13,101 bases of DNA from CAVQCT01 sp964520865 (GCA_964520865.1 CAZFOY010000070.1:1-13101); one strand, 5' to 3'. Positions 1-7,369 are shown, counted from the first letter of the stretch. Made by a program: numbers and translations. Notes: generated by a model from the sequence alone, not told the origin.

Positions 1-194
1 GCCTCACGCGGTACTCCCATGCCGACCTCCAGCTCCGGGCAGACAGGAACAAACTGGAAATATTTTCCGAGAGTATCGGTGATATAGCGATCCTTCTTGT
101 GCCCGCCGTCAAACCGGACCTTCTGTCCAAGCAAACAGGTCGATATTCCTATCTTGATTGCTGTTTTCGAGCTCTGCAAGCGAGTCAGGGTCAA
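1..194 (-). CDS. DUF523 family protein (TudS/YbbK-like), 5' part only
   Basis: The gene runs off the left edge, so only about 64 N-terminal codons are present. The visible frame reads IKIGISTCLLGQKVRFDGGH, then a KKDRYITDTLGKYF segment and VPVCPELEVGMGVPRE, the signature start of DUF523 proteins. Family members include TudS, a [4Fe-4S] thiouracil desulfidase, and the N-terminal half of YbgA-type proteins (DUF523-DUF1722). The cysteines in STCLLG and VCPE are the first two conserved ones and likely cluster ligands; the rest of the domain is outside the window. An in-frame TGA lies seven codons before the proposed start, and there is no ATG or GTG between that stop and the domain. Possible starts are TTG at 194, CTG at 188 and TTG at 179. 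I chose 194 because it follows AAAGGAG, although the 3-base spacing is tight. The family call is firm; the exact function and start are not. Confidence 0.82.
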   Translation of the reverse strand, partial: MTLTRLQSSKTAIKIGISTCLLGQKVRFDGGHKKDRYITDTLGKYFQFVPVCPELEVGMGVPRE

Positions 195-197
195 TTG

Positions 198-204
198 CTC
201 CTTT
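198..204 (-). promoter_or_regulatory. Ribosome binding site of the DUF523 gene (AAAGGAG)
   Basis: On the minus strand AAAGGAG ends 3 bases before TTG (194) and 9 bases before CTG (188). It is the only good Shine-Dalgarno match before the domain, so translation probably starts at one of these non-ATG codons. Confidence 0.45.
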
Positions 205-209
205 CGGAA

Positions 210-226
210 TGTTCAGTATCTGAACA
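210..226. promoter_or_regulatory. Perfect 17-bp palindrome, candidate operator
   Basis: TGTTCAG and CTGAACA are perfect 7-base inverted repeats around a 3-base centre (TAT). The site lies 6 bases upstream of the ribosome binding site of the DUF523 gene. On the minus strand its centre contains GATACT, a possible -10 element, with TTGATT about 19 bases further upstream. A dimeric repressor bound here would block that promoter. The palindrome is directly visible; its role as an operator is inferred. Confidence 0.4.
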
Positions 227-580
227 GGTAAGAAGCTGAAATCAAAAGCGAAATGCAACCGCTGAGTAGATTTCCTCCTCAGCCCAAACAATGTCATAAC
301 AAATGCCCGTTTTCGAGGGGTCTTGGCGTCGATATCAAATTCTCCGGCAGTTTCTCGGGGTTTAGTTCCTCATACTTACTCGTACTCAATTTCTACTCAG
401 AATTGTCTCATTGATTACCTGCAAATAGGTGCCGATGAAGATAAAAGAAAATTTAAAGAGAACCCGTCGGTGCTTTTGGGGGCAAAGGAGATGGCTGGGC
501 ACCGGGGCAAAAAGGGGACTTCGGGCTGGCGAAGCGGACAACTTGCGGCCCAGCAAAACTGGCGGGTTTCTTTAAAAAAT
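227..580. other. Non-coding stretch with a foldable GC-rich block
   Basis: No convincing gene is seen between the DUF523 upstream region and the terminator pair. An 86-codon plus-strand frame (323-583) opens with TTG, has no recognisable domain, and its stop codon lies inside a terminator stem. Most of the stretch to about 470 is AT-richer with no clear structure. The 494-554 part is GC-rich and can fold; it is listed separately. Confidence 0.5.
494..554. other. Candidate structured RNA element or dispersed repeat
   Basis: GCTGGGC (494-500) pairs perfectly with GCCCAGC (548-554), a 7-bp all-but-one GC stem. Inside it CTTCG (519-523) and CGAAG (530-534) form a second 5-bp hairpin with loop GGCTGG. 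The block lies 26 bases before a strong terminator, so a plus-strand transcript would end as a compact structured RNA. It does not match any riboswitch or ncRNA class I know. It may equally be an intergenic repeat. Confidence 0.3.
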
Positions 581-604
581 TAACCGAAATGGAATTTTCG
601 GTTA
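581..604. terminator. Bidirectional intrinsic terminator
   Basis: TAACCGAAA (581-589) and TTTCGGTTA (596-604) form a perfect 9-bp stem with a 6-base loop. On the plus strand CCTTCTTTTTC follows; on the minus strand ATTTTTTAAAG follows. Both are suitable U-tracts, so the site can stop transcription in either direction. Confidence 0.7.
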
Positions 605-627
605 CCTTCTTTTTCGACACCCTCTCT

Positions 628-671
628 ATAAAATACGGATCGGTGATGATAGGCGCCGATCCGTATTTTAT
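628..671. terminator. Terminator of the lemA-DUF2207 operon, long perfect stem
   Basis: ATAAAATACGGATCGG (628-643) and its exact complement (656-671) form a 16-bp perfect stem with a 12-base loop. It starts about 20 bases beyond the DUF2207 stop codon on the minus strand. The A/T-rich stem base (TATTTTAT on either strand) supplies the U-run. With the hairpin at 581-604 it makes a tandem terminator. Confidence 0.7.
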
Positions 672-691
672 TTACTCATAATCAGATAGCT

Positions 692-2272
692 TTACCAGCT
701 GCCACCCCCGCCGCCACCGGCGCCGCCGCCTGAAAATCCTCCGCCACCGCCCGACAGACCGCTCCCTCGCGGCGCCGAGAACATGGCCGAACCCAGAGAC
801 GAAGTCACATTATTCAAAGACTGCCCGAACGTCACCGGGCTGAACATTGTCGCCGCGTACGGACCAACATACCACGCCGGAGGGGCTACCGATCCCTTGA
901 ACAGACCGGCAAAGGCATTGGACCAGTGATCGACTACATCGAGCGCGATTGCGTACGGCATATACTTATAGAAGACCTCCGGACCCATCCGCTCCAGACG
1001 GTCTTTGTCCGCTCGATTCATAAACTCCTGAAATCCGTGCACATCCTGATTGGCCAGGGCTCCGTCGCGTGTCTTGGCCGGCATTGCGCGGGCAAACAGG
1101 ATGAACACCAAACCTGCAAGCGCAAACATGATGATCGATCGGAACGAAGAATCGGGTGTAAGAATGAGCGAAGCGAAGACGCCGAAAATAATCAGGACGA
1201 CACCGATCGAATAATATTGTCCTTTGACCGTCTCGGGGCTTCGGGTGAAGTATTTCTTGTCGACCAGATCGCCGAACAGCGTCGACTTCAAAATCCCCAG
1301 GCTGCGATAGAACCGGTTCTTCATTTCGGATACCATGATATCCGAAGCTCCTTCAACGAAAATCGAATCCATCAATTCCCGCTCGAACGGACTCAGGTCA
1401 CTGTCGGCCGGCTTTTCCTTAATCAGTCGATAGTCGATATGATCGAACATTGACATGAAGCCTTCGACCTTCTGGGCCTCAATCTTGAGGTATCCCTTCT
1501 CGGCCAGTCCGATGATCGCTCCGGTGAGGTCCCTTGGATCAAGGCTTTCATCGACCAGCGTTCCCACTTCGGCCGCGTTGAGCGGCTTGCCGTTGAATTT
1601 CGGCGGTTCGTACTTCACCACCAGAGCTTCACGAACCTTCGGATCCCTCCCCCTTGTCCAGTACAGTCGAAACATNNNNNNNNNNNNNNNNNNNNNNNNN
1701 NNNNNNNNNNNNNNNNNNNNNNNNNNNNNNNNNNNNNNNNNNNNNNNNNNNNNNNNNNNNNNNNNNNNNNNNNNNACCGAGGCCTCGTTGATCGGGGCCT
1801 TCCAGTAATTTCCTGTGGCGTTCCAGTACAACTCGTCATGGTCCTTGAGAAACATCACCACGTTGCTGACACGGTAGGTAATGACGTAGCTCTGTTCGCC
1901 GTTGACGTATCTTTTGGCGTCGCCGATCCGAATATTGACGACATTCCCCTCGTGCCGGACTCGGTATTTCAGTTTGTGTCCCGATTCATCGGTCACTGAC
2001 TCGACATGTATCGGTGTCCTCTGCGTGCCACCGAGTTCATCGCTGTACCGGTATGGAATCTCGCGATAGATGCCGTGCCTGGGGCGATCGAATTCTACTT
2101 TCAGATCCTCTTTCACCACGACCGTGCCGTCGGAGTGGATATTAATGTCGGAGTGAAACGATGTTATCGTGAAATACTGCGCCTGCACCGCCGGAGCTGC
2201 TGCCGCGACGACTGCTACTATCATTAGTGCAGCCAGCCAGAATCCGGCTACACGTGTCCCGTTTGCTTTCAT
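692..2272 (-). CDS. DUF2207 domain membrane protein, interrupted by an assembly gap
   Basis: This is a predicted secreted/membrane protein of unknown biochemical function, of the family that includes E. coli YciQ. It opens with a signal peptide (about residues 1-32, a hydrophobic core followed by VQAQ). The extracytoplasmic DUF2207 part has IHSDGTVVVKEDLKVEF, GIYREIPYRY and YWNATGNYWKAPI. After the N gap come RGRDPKVREALVVKYEPP and a cytoplasmic-type region, then two membrane segments (IGVVLIIFGVFASLIL and IIMFALAGLVFILFA), and a glycine-rich C-terminus (FSGGGAGGGGGGSW) typical of the family. AGGAGG lies 9 bases before ATG. It follows lemA by 25 bases and is surely co-transcribed. The 100 N give 34 placeholder residues. 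Family members usually have more residues between the APINEAS-like segment and the GRDP segment, so the true gap is probably larger than 100 bases. The coordinates and frame across the gap are therefore nominal. Confidence 0.85.
   Translation of the reverse strand: MKANGTRVAGFWLAALMIVAVVAAAAPAVQAQYFTITSFHSDINIHSDGTVVVKEDLKVEFDRPRHGIYREIPYRYSDELGGTQRTPIHVESVTDESGHKLKYRVRHEGNVVNIRIGDAKRYVNGEQSYVITYRVSNVVMFLKDHDELYWNATGNYWKAPINEASXXXXXXXXXXXXXXXXXXXXXXXXXXXXXXXXXXMFRLYWTRGRDPKVREALVVKYEPPKFNGKPLNAAEVGTLVDESLDPRDLTGAIIGLAEKGYLKIEAQKVEGFMSMFDHIDYRLIKEKPADSDLSPFERELMDSIFVEGASDIMVSEMKNRFYRSLGILKSTLFGDLVDKKYFTRSPETVKGQYYSIGVVLIIFGVFASLILTPDSSFRSIIMFALAGLVFILFARAMPAKTRDGALANQDVHGFQEFMNRADKDRLERMGPEVFYKYMPYAIALDVVDHWSNAFAGLFKGSVAPPAWYVGPYAATMFSPVTFGQSLNNVTSSLGSAMFSAPRGSGLSGGGGGFSGGGAGGGGGGSW
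1676..1775. other. Assembly gap of 100 N inside the DUF2207 gene
   Basis: Exactly 100 undetermined bases, the conventional filler for a scaffold gap of unknown size. Both flanks encode DUF2207 family segments in the proper order and on the same strand, so the join is believable, but its length is not. Confidence 0.95.
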
Positions 2273-2297
2273 TGGCTTGTCCCTCCTGACTGCCTCG

Positions 2298-2864
2298 TCA
2301 CGAACTGAAATCTCCTTTGACCGGTTTGCGTTCTTCGGGCGAATCGAGCTGGAAGAATTCCTCTTGCTTGAAGCCGAACGACGATGCCATCAGGTTGGCC
2401 GGGAAAGTCTCGATCGAAGTATTATAGTCTCTGACGACCGCGTTGTAATACCGGCGGGCCGCCTCGATGCTGTTTTCCAGCTCCTGAAACTGAGATTGGA
2501 GTTGCAGGAAATTCGTATTCGCCTTCAATTCGGGATAGGCTTCAGCGACGGCGAAGAGACTCTTCATTGTCTCCTTGAACATATTGTCCTTTTCCGCCAT
2601 CTCTTTCGGCGAACCCGCCTGCATTGCCTGGGCGCGCGCCTGAGTCACCTTTTCGAACACCCCTTTCTCGTGAGCCGCGTACCCCTTCACCGTCTCGACA
2701 AGATTCGGGACCAGGTCATACCGCTTCTTCAATTGCACGTCGATATCGGAAAACGACGACCGCACGGTGTTGCGGAGCCTTACCAGCCGGTTGTACATGC
2801 TGATGAGCCAGGCAACTATGATGAAGACGATGACAACGAATATTAATAGGCCGATCAAACCCAT
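2298..2864 (-). CDS. lemA: LemA family protein
   Basis: LemA proteins are anchored by one N-terminal membrane helix with a helical-bundle domain outside the membrane; their exact role is unclear. Here a membrane helix (residues about 1-24) is followed by the conserved VRLRNTVRSSFSDIDVQLKKR and YDLVPNLVETVKGYAAHE motifs. The later LQSQFQELENSIEAARRYYN and a terminal ETFPANLMASSFGFKQEEFF are also typical. The start at 2864 is preferred: GGAGGA stands 5 bases before its ATG. The ATG at 2879 would add MRRTL but has no Shine-Dalgarno site, and the sequence right after it is the GGAGGA itself. The 188-residue length matches the family. It is the first gene of an operon with DUF2207, a pairing often seen with LemA. 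A lone polar C-terminus (KPVKGDFSS) ends it. Confidence 0.93.
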   Translation of the reverse strand: MGLIGLLIFVVIVFIIVAWLISMYNRLVRLRNTVRSSFSDIDVQLKKRYDLVPNLVETVKGYAAHEKGVFEKVTQARAQAMQAGSPKEMAEKDNMFKETMKSLFAVAEAYPELKANTNFLQLQSQFQELENSIEAARRYYNAVVRDYNTSIETFPANLMASSFGFKQEEFFQLDSPEERKPVKGDFSS

Positions 2865-2869
2865 GAGCG

Positions 2870-2875
2870 TCCTCC
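2870..2875 (-). promoter_or_regulatory. Ribosome binding site that fixes the lemA start
   Basis: GGAGGA on the minus strand ends 5 bases before ATG at 2864. It lies inside any reading from the ATG at 2879, which argues against that upstream start. Confidence 0.75.
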
Positions 2876-2896
2876 GCATATAGAGTAGTTTGTAGT

Positions 2897-2925
2897 AAAC
2901 TATGGAAGGCAGGACGGGTCGTCAA
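2897..2925 (-). promoter_or_regulatory. Candidate promoter of the lemA-DUF2207 operon
   Basis: On the minus strand TTGACG (2920-2925, five of six consensus bases) is followed after 17 bases by TAGTTT (2897-2902), a poor -10. CATAGT two bases earlier is an alternative -10. The position, about 30 bases before the lemA start, is right. Confidence 0.4.
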
Positions 2926-3053
2926 GGAGTATTGTCCGGCGGTGCGGCAACCCTGCAGCAGAAAACACCCAACGAGCGGGTGTTATCCGAGACCTGGTCC
3001 GGCAGTTGAGGTCCTTCTGCCCGACCAGAACAATTTAATTGGTTGTAGCGCTG

Positions 3054-3536
3054 TCAGACGAACAGGCTTTCGACCTGTTGAACAGCTCGTTCGGCTTCAA
3101 GCCAGTTGTCGAGTTCGCAGTGAGGAGTGAAGCCCTTGCGCTCGGCAAGCGTGTAAGCAAGTTTCTCGACCAGCGATCGCGGCTCCGCGCGATTCGCATC
3201 AAGACGAATCTCCAGCCTGGAACCGTCCTCACCTTCAACAACCAGCATTTGATCGTGATTCGGTTCGCCATCGACCAGCAGACGCGACGGTTGTTTCATC
3301 GAAACAGCCGGCATACTCATTTGCTCCGGCGCCCAATGTCCGGCGAACAGGTCGATACCGCTTATCAACCGACCTTCCTTGCTTAAACCGGCCCCCAGGA
3401 GCGGGATATTCTCACTGACTGTCGTCCGGGCTTTCCCGCGATGGCTCACCGCCACGGTGATGAATCGGTATCGGTTCTCTGCGCTGAATTTCTTCAGGAA
3501 ACGTGCCCAGGTATTGCGTCTTATTTCTTTTAACAT
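3054..3536 (-). CDS. Hypothetical protein, DUF5335-like body with DUF2934-like C-terminus
   Basis: A 160-residue soluble protein without signal peptide or membrane segment. Residues about 1-112 read like DUF5335: an IRRNTWARFLKKFS opening, ITVAV strand, IPLLGAG, then alternating strands with MLVVEGEDGSRLEIRL. Residues about 122-152 (SLVEKLAYTLAERKG, then ELDNWLEAER) match DUF2934, a short helical domain with a conserved WLEAE motif. Both are domains of unknown function, and I recognise them by eye only. The start at 3536 is chosen because GGAGGA lies 4 bases before it; an upstream ATG at 3587 would add 17 residues of no family character and lacks this spacing. It is a single-gene unit divergent from the alcohol dehydrogenase, separated from lemA by about 190 bases. 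No obvious terminator is seen after it. Confidence 0.7.
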   Translation of the reverse strand: MLKEIRRNTWARFLKKFSAENRYRFITVAVSHRGKARTTVSENIPLLGAGLSKEGRLISGIDLFAGHWAPEQMSMPAVSMKQPSRLLVDGEPNHDQMLVVEGEDGSRLEIRLDANRAEPRSLVEKLAYTLAERKGFTPHCELDNWLEAERAVQQVESLFV

Positions 3537-3844
3537 GAAGTCCTCCGCCAAAGCTCTGTTCTGAATCAACGTCACGGCTGAGTCCAACCGCGGCTCGGTC
3601 CGTCATTTCTGGTATCGACAGTCCGATCGACGATAATAACCCGCTGGTTCGAATTTTAACACAGCCTTGAAGCGACTGCCGCTAATCTGTTAACTGGACA
3701 AATGATGTAGAGAATGAGCATCGGAACGACGATCCTGTCGGCCGCCGTGAAAGCTGCTTGCGAAACGAACGCGCGCGCAGCATGTTACAAAGTACACGAC
3801 AAAGCCGACCGAGGACGCGGCCGATTGAACGAGGAAAGCGAAGC
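3537..3844. promoter_or_regulatory. Divergent intergenic region between the DUF5335-like gene and the alcohol dehydrogenase
   Basis: About 308 bases between two divergent genes. It holds GGAGGA (3541-3546, minus) for the left gene and GAGGAAA (3831-3837, plus) for the right gene. A weak plus-strand promoter is possible: TTGAAG (3667-3672), 17 bases, TTAACT (3690-3695). That would give a leader of about 140 bases. No convincing minus-strand promoter or palindrome was found. Confidence 0.4.
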
Positions 3845-4846
3845 ATGAAGGCGATGATATTGGAGGCGGCCAAACGACCGCTCTTATACAAAGAAGTTGA
3901 CGACCCGAAACCTAACTCGCAGCAGGTGCTCTTGAAGGTGCATGCGTGCGGAGTCTGCCGGACCGATTTGCACATTGTCGACGGGGAGTTGACCGAACCG
4001 AAACTCCCTCTTGTCATCGGCCATCAGATCGTAGGCACCGTGCTTGAATGCGGTTCATCGGCGAACAAATTCGCACCCGGAGACCGGGTCGGCGTCCCCT
4101 GGCTCGGTTGGAGCTGCGGCAAGTGCCGCTACTGCCGGTCCGGTCAGGAAAACCTGTGCGACAAGGCGAAATACACGGGGTATCAGATCGATGGCGGTTA
4201 TGCCGAGAAGTGCGTAGCTGATGAGCGATTCTGTTTTGCCGTTCCCCGAGGCTATGAGGATCTGCAGGCGGCTCCTCTTCTCTGCGCCGGTCTGATCGGA
4301 TTCCGGTCGTACCGTATGACCGGAGAGGCGGAACGTATCGGATTCTATGGTTTCGGTGCGGCCGCCCATATTCTAATTCAGGTCGCCCGGCATCACGGCC
4401 GAAGTGTCTACGCCTTTACGAAGGACGGCGATATCGAAGCACAGGAGTTCGCGAAGAGTCTTGGGGCAGTCTGGGCAGGAGGTTCAGGAAAGCAGCCACC
4501 CGAAGAACTGGATGCCGCGATTATTTTCGCTCCCGTTGGTTCACTGGTGCCGGCGGCGTTGCGTGCCGTACGCAAAGGAGGGGTGGTAGTCTGCGGAGGA
4601 ATCCACATGAGCGACATCCCAAGTTTCCCCTATTCGATATTGTGGGGAGAACGAGTCGTCCGGTCAGTCGCCAATCTCACCCGCGAAGATGGCGAGAAAT
4701 TTCTGGCGCTGGCGCCCGAAGTTCCGATTCGATCTGAGGTTCACATCTATCCTCTCGATAAAGCCAACGACGCGCTTACTGATCTCAGAAGCGGCAAGTT
4801 TACCGGTGCGGCCGTTATCGTTGTTGATCCTGAGATCAAGGTTTGA
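3845..4846 (+). CDS. Zinc-dependent alcohol dehydrogenase family protein
   Basis: A 333-residue medium-chain dehydrogenase/reductase, expected to oxidise alcohols or reduce aldehydes with NAD(P). The catalytic zinc ligands are Cys38 (ACGVCRTDLH), His60 (LVIGHQIVG) and Cys147 (APLLCAG). The structural zinc site has four cysteines, Cys91, Cys94, Cys97 and Cys105 (CGKCRYCRSGQENLC). The Rossmann region has GFYGFGAAAH at about 166-175. The usual GHE is GHQ, as in the TIGR02822-type subgroup of zinc-binding alcohol dehydrogenases, which also has the GVPWLGW-type motif seen here. The start at 3845 has GAGGAAA 7 bases upstream and gives the family N-terminus; reading from 3758 would add 29 basic residues unlike the family. 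It stands alone, converging on the chemoreceptor gene. Substrate cannot be told. Confidence 0.92.
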   Translation: MKAMILEAAKRPLLYKEVDDPKPNSQQVLLKVHACGVCRTDLHIVDGELTEPKLPLVIGHQIVGTVLECGSSANKFAPGDRVGVPWLGWSCGKCRYCRSGQENLCDKAKYTGYQIDGGYAEKCVADERFCFAVPRGYEDLQAAPLLCAGLIGFRSYRMTGEAERIGFYGFGAAAHILIQVARHHGRSVYAFTKDGDIEAQEFAKSLGAVWAGGSGKQPPEELDAAIIFAPVGSLVPAALRAVRKGGVVVCGGIHMSDIPSFPYSILWGERVVRSVANLTREDGEKFLALAPEVPIRSEVHIYPLDKANDALTDLRSGKFTGAAVIVVDPEIKV

Positions 4847-4866
4847 GCGGCTCCCTGCATAAACAA

Positions 4867-4896
4867 GACGGGTTGCCTCGAAAGAGACCACCCGTC
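4867..4896 (-). terminator. Terminator of the chemoreceptor gene
   Basis: On the minus strand GACGGGT and ACCCGTC form a 7-bp stem with a small inner CTC/GAG helix, followed by TTGTTTAT. It lies about 30 bases past the receptor stop in the short convergent gap. On the plus strand no U-run follows, so it serves the minus-strand gene better. Confidence 0.55.
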
Positions 4897-4924
4897 GCGA
4901 CATCACTGCCTGTCAGACGAAATA

Positions 4925-7369
4925 CTATTTCGTCCGGAATTTCTCGACAATCAATTTGAGCCCTTCGGCCCGCCGATTGAGTTCCTCGGCCGCGGCAGCA
5001 GACTCCTGCGCACCCGAAGCTGTTTCCTGGGTGACCGATGAGATATGTTCGACGTTCTTGGAGATCTGTTCGGCCGCGGTCGACTGCTCTTCAGCGGCAG
5101 TGGCAATTTGTTGAATCATCTCCATCACCCGTTCCGTTGTCACGACGATCTCGTTGAGGCTTCCGCCCGCTTTGTCGGCCAACTTACGCCCGCGATCCAC
5201 TTCGTCCATCCCCGACTGCATCGACTGTACAGCATCGACCGTTTCCTGCTGAACGCCTTTGATCATCTCCGTGATCTCACTGGTCGCTTTACCGGTACGT
5301 TCTGCCAGCTTCCGCACTTCGTCAGCCACCACCGCGAACCCGCGTCCCTGTTCACCGGCACGCGCAGCTTCGATTGCCGCGTTGAGCGCAAGCAGGTTGG
5401 TCTGATCGGCGATGTCGTCGATCACCCCTATGATTTCACCGATCTGGTCAGCCGAAGTAGCCAGCTTCTCAATCGATGACGCGGAGCTTCTGACCACCTC
5501 CGCTATCCGCTGCATCCCCTGGATCGTATCACCGACCACCTGCCCTCCGGCTGTCGCCGTGTTGGAGGCATTTCTTGAGGCATCGGTTGCATCGGCGGCG
5601 TTCCGCGAGGACTCAACTATCGTGGCCAGCATCTCTTCGATGGAAGTGGACACGTTGGTCACCTGCTGCGACTGGTCCTGCGCGCCTTTCGACATCTGCT
5701 CCGAAGACGAGGCGATCTCATTCGCGGTTCCTACCAGCTGGGCCGCGTTCAGGCTCAGCTGCCGTACTATCTGACTGAGATTCTCCGTCATTCCGTTCAG
5801 GGATTCACCGATTCGATTCTTTGCCGAGATAGTCTCTTCGATTGTCTGTATCAGCAAACCGATCTCATCGTTCGAGTCTATGCCGAGCTTTTCGATCTCG
5901 GACTGTTTAATCTCTTTGGTGAGGTCGTTCGAGGCTATGGCGTCTACAACCTCGACAAACTGATTGAATTCGTCGTTCATCTGACGAGTCAGTCCGACCA
6001 CTTTGTGAATCGGACGCGACAGCGTCTTGGCGAACAACGATCCGAGCAGAACGACACCAAGCGCGGCAAGGATTCCGACAATCAGTGCGGTCCGCTGCAT
6101 ACTGCCAACCGAAGCAAAGGCTTCATCTTTGTCAATCTGAGCGACGATTGCCCAATTCAGACCTTTGAGCGAAAGCGGGCAATAAGAAGTGAGAACCTCT
6201 TCGCCCCGAAATCCCTTGTCTACGACGTTACCGGACTTTCCTTCGACCGCATCCCTTACCGTAGTCGACTTGAGTTCAAGCAGTCCGACTGTAGTTTGTT
6301 TGGCGGCTACCATTTCACGGACATTCTTATCGATACCGGCGGTCTCGGCTTCCCTGGTGAACTGATTAGGATTCTCCGCTTCGAGCCGGCTGTCGCTGCG
6401 CATGCGCAGATCCGGACCGACGAGGAACGTCTCACCGGTTTTGCCCAAACCCACATCCGACCATCGGTGCTCACTCGTCATGATTCGGTTGACCTGATCG
6501 GCAGGCAGCTTGAAAATGAGAATTCCGACTTTCTGGGATTGATCGAAAATCGGCGAAGCCACGAACGCGGTCTGGTCATCGAAAGACGGTTCGTATGGAG
6601 CAAAATCTTCCATGGCGACAAAAGACGGATCGGTGGTTGCGGCGGCAGCAGCGAATGCCTTTCCAATCCCTGTCGAAGCGTACGGTCCGTTCCGGAGCGA
6701 GGTAGTGAAGTCGACGTCCTTGGCCACCGAGTACACGACGCGGCCGGTCTCGGCATCGCACAGCAGTATATCCTGCAGATCGTATCCTTCGAGATATGCT
6801 TTTATATGCGGATGATACTTTTGATGCAGCATGCTCCAGATGGAACCGTCATCGGCATCGAGGTAGTTCTGTTTACGCCCGAGCGCCTCGGGATTGGCGG
6901 CAATATATCGATATTGCAGGATTAGCGACTCCTTATCGAGGAGACCGGCCTCACTCGCCAGCGTATTGCTCTCGTGATTTCCGTTGCTTCTTTTGAATTG
7001 CTGGCTGAGTTGATCCCGGTAGAAACGTTCGAGGGTCTGGCGATACTTGCTTATGGTTTCATCGCTGACCGGATTTCCATCCTCTCCTTCGTTGGCGATA
7101 TTATTGAAGGCGGCGGAAAACTGTCTCACGGCGTCGATTATCATGCGGTCATTCGAAAAGGTCCTCGCCTGCTCCTCAACCGTGTTGACGTAGTCTTCGA
7201 TCTGGCTTTTCTTCGCCTCCCGAAACGAAATCAACTGGTCCATCGCCCGGTCCTGAAGGGCACTCTTTGAGTTAGACAGGGTGATCCAGCCAATGGTCAC
7301 CAACGGTCCCAAGCCGACGATAAGAAAGAGAATGATCAGCTTGCTATGAATCTTGATATTCTTGAACAT
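4925..7369 (-). CDS. Methyl-accepting chemotaxis protein with large periplasmic Cache-type sensor
   Basis: An 814-residue transmembrane chemoreceptor that passes ligand signals to the CheA/CheW array. Order: membrane helix 1 (about 10-32), a sensor of about 390 residues, membrane helix 2 (about 424-443, ALIVGILAALGVVLLGSLF), a HAMP region (about 445-515), and a cytoplasmic signalling coiled coil to the end. The hairpin tip is intact: IDDIADQTNLLALNAAIEAA (from about 648), followed by RAGEQGRGFAVVADEVRKLA. The sensor contains LQYRYIAANP, LCDAETGRVVYSV and LGKTGETFLVGPDLRMRSDS, a double-Cache-like arrangement also known, as I recall, from other receptor and signalling enzymes; the ligand is unknown. 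There is no C-terminal CheR/CheB-tethering pentapeptide (it ends EKFRTK). AGAGGT precedes ATG. It has its own sigma-28-type promoter and is not next to other chemotaxis genes. Confidence 0.95.
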   Translation of the reverse strand: MFKNIKIHSKLIILFLIVGLGPLVTIGWITLSNSKSALQDRAMDQLISFREAKKSQIEDYVNTVEEQARTFSNDRMIIDAVRQFSAAFNNIANEGEDGNPVSDETISKYRQTLERFYRDQLSQQFKRSNGNHESNTLASEAGLLDKESLILQYRYIAANPEALGRKQNYLDADDGSIWSMLHQKYHPHIKAYLEGYDLQDILLCDAETGRVVYSVAKDVDFTTSLRNGPYASTGIGKAFAAAAATTDPSFVAMEDFAPYEPSFDDQTAFVASPIFDQSQKVGILIFKLPADQVNRIMTSEHRWSDVGLGKTGETFLVGPDLRMRSDSRLEAENPNQFTREAETAGIDKNVREMVAAKQTTVGLLELKSTTVRDAVEGKSGNVVDKGFRGEEVLTSYCPLSLKGLNWAIVAQIDKDEAFASVGSMQRTALIVGILAALGVVLLGSLFAKTLSRPIHKVVGLTRQMNDEFNQFVEVVDAIASNDLTKEIKQSEIEKLGIDSNDEIGLLIQTIEETISAKNRIGESLNGMTENLSQIVRQLSLNAAQLVGTANEIASSSEQMSKGAQDQSQQVTNVSTSIEEMLATIVESSRNAADATDASRNASNTATAGGQVVGDTIQGMQRIAEVVRSSASSIEKLATSADQIGEIIGVIDDIADQTNLLALNAAIEAARAGEQGRGFAVVADEVRKLAERTGKATSEITEMIKGVQQETVDAVQSMQSGMDEVDRGRKLADKAGGSLNEIVVTTERVMEMIQQIATAAEEQSTAAEQISKNVEHISSVTQETASGAQESAAAAEELNRRAEGLKLIVEKFRTK

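Noticed and set aside
109..297. 62-codon minus-strand frame with an ATG at 297
   Set aside because: It overlaps the DUF523 gene in another frame; the DUF523 frame has clear family motifs and this one has none.
323..583. 86-codon plus-strand frame between the DUF523 gene and the terminators
   Set aside because: TTG start, no recognisable domain, composition unlike a folded protein, and the stop codon lies in a terminator stem. It probably overlaps a structured or repeated element.
2862..2879. ATG at 2879 as the lemA start
   Set aside because: No Shine-Dalgarno site before it, while a strong GGAGGA stands 5 bases before the ATG at 2864.
3636..3660. GGTTCGAATTTT, which resembles a tRNA T-arm
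   Set aside because: The flanking bases do not pair as a T stem, and no acceptor or anticodon arm can be placed around it.
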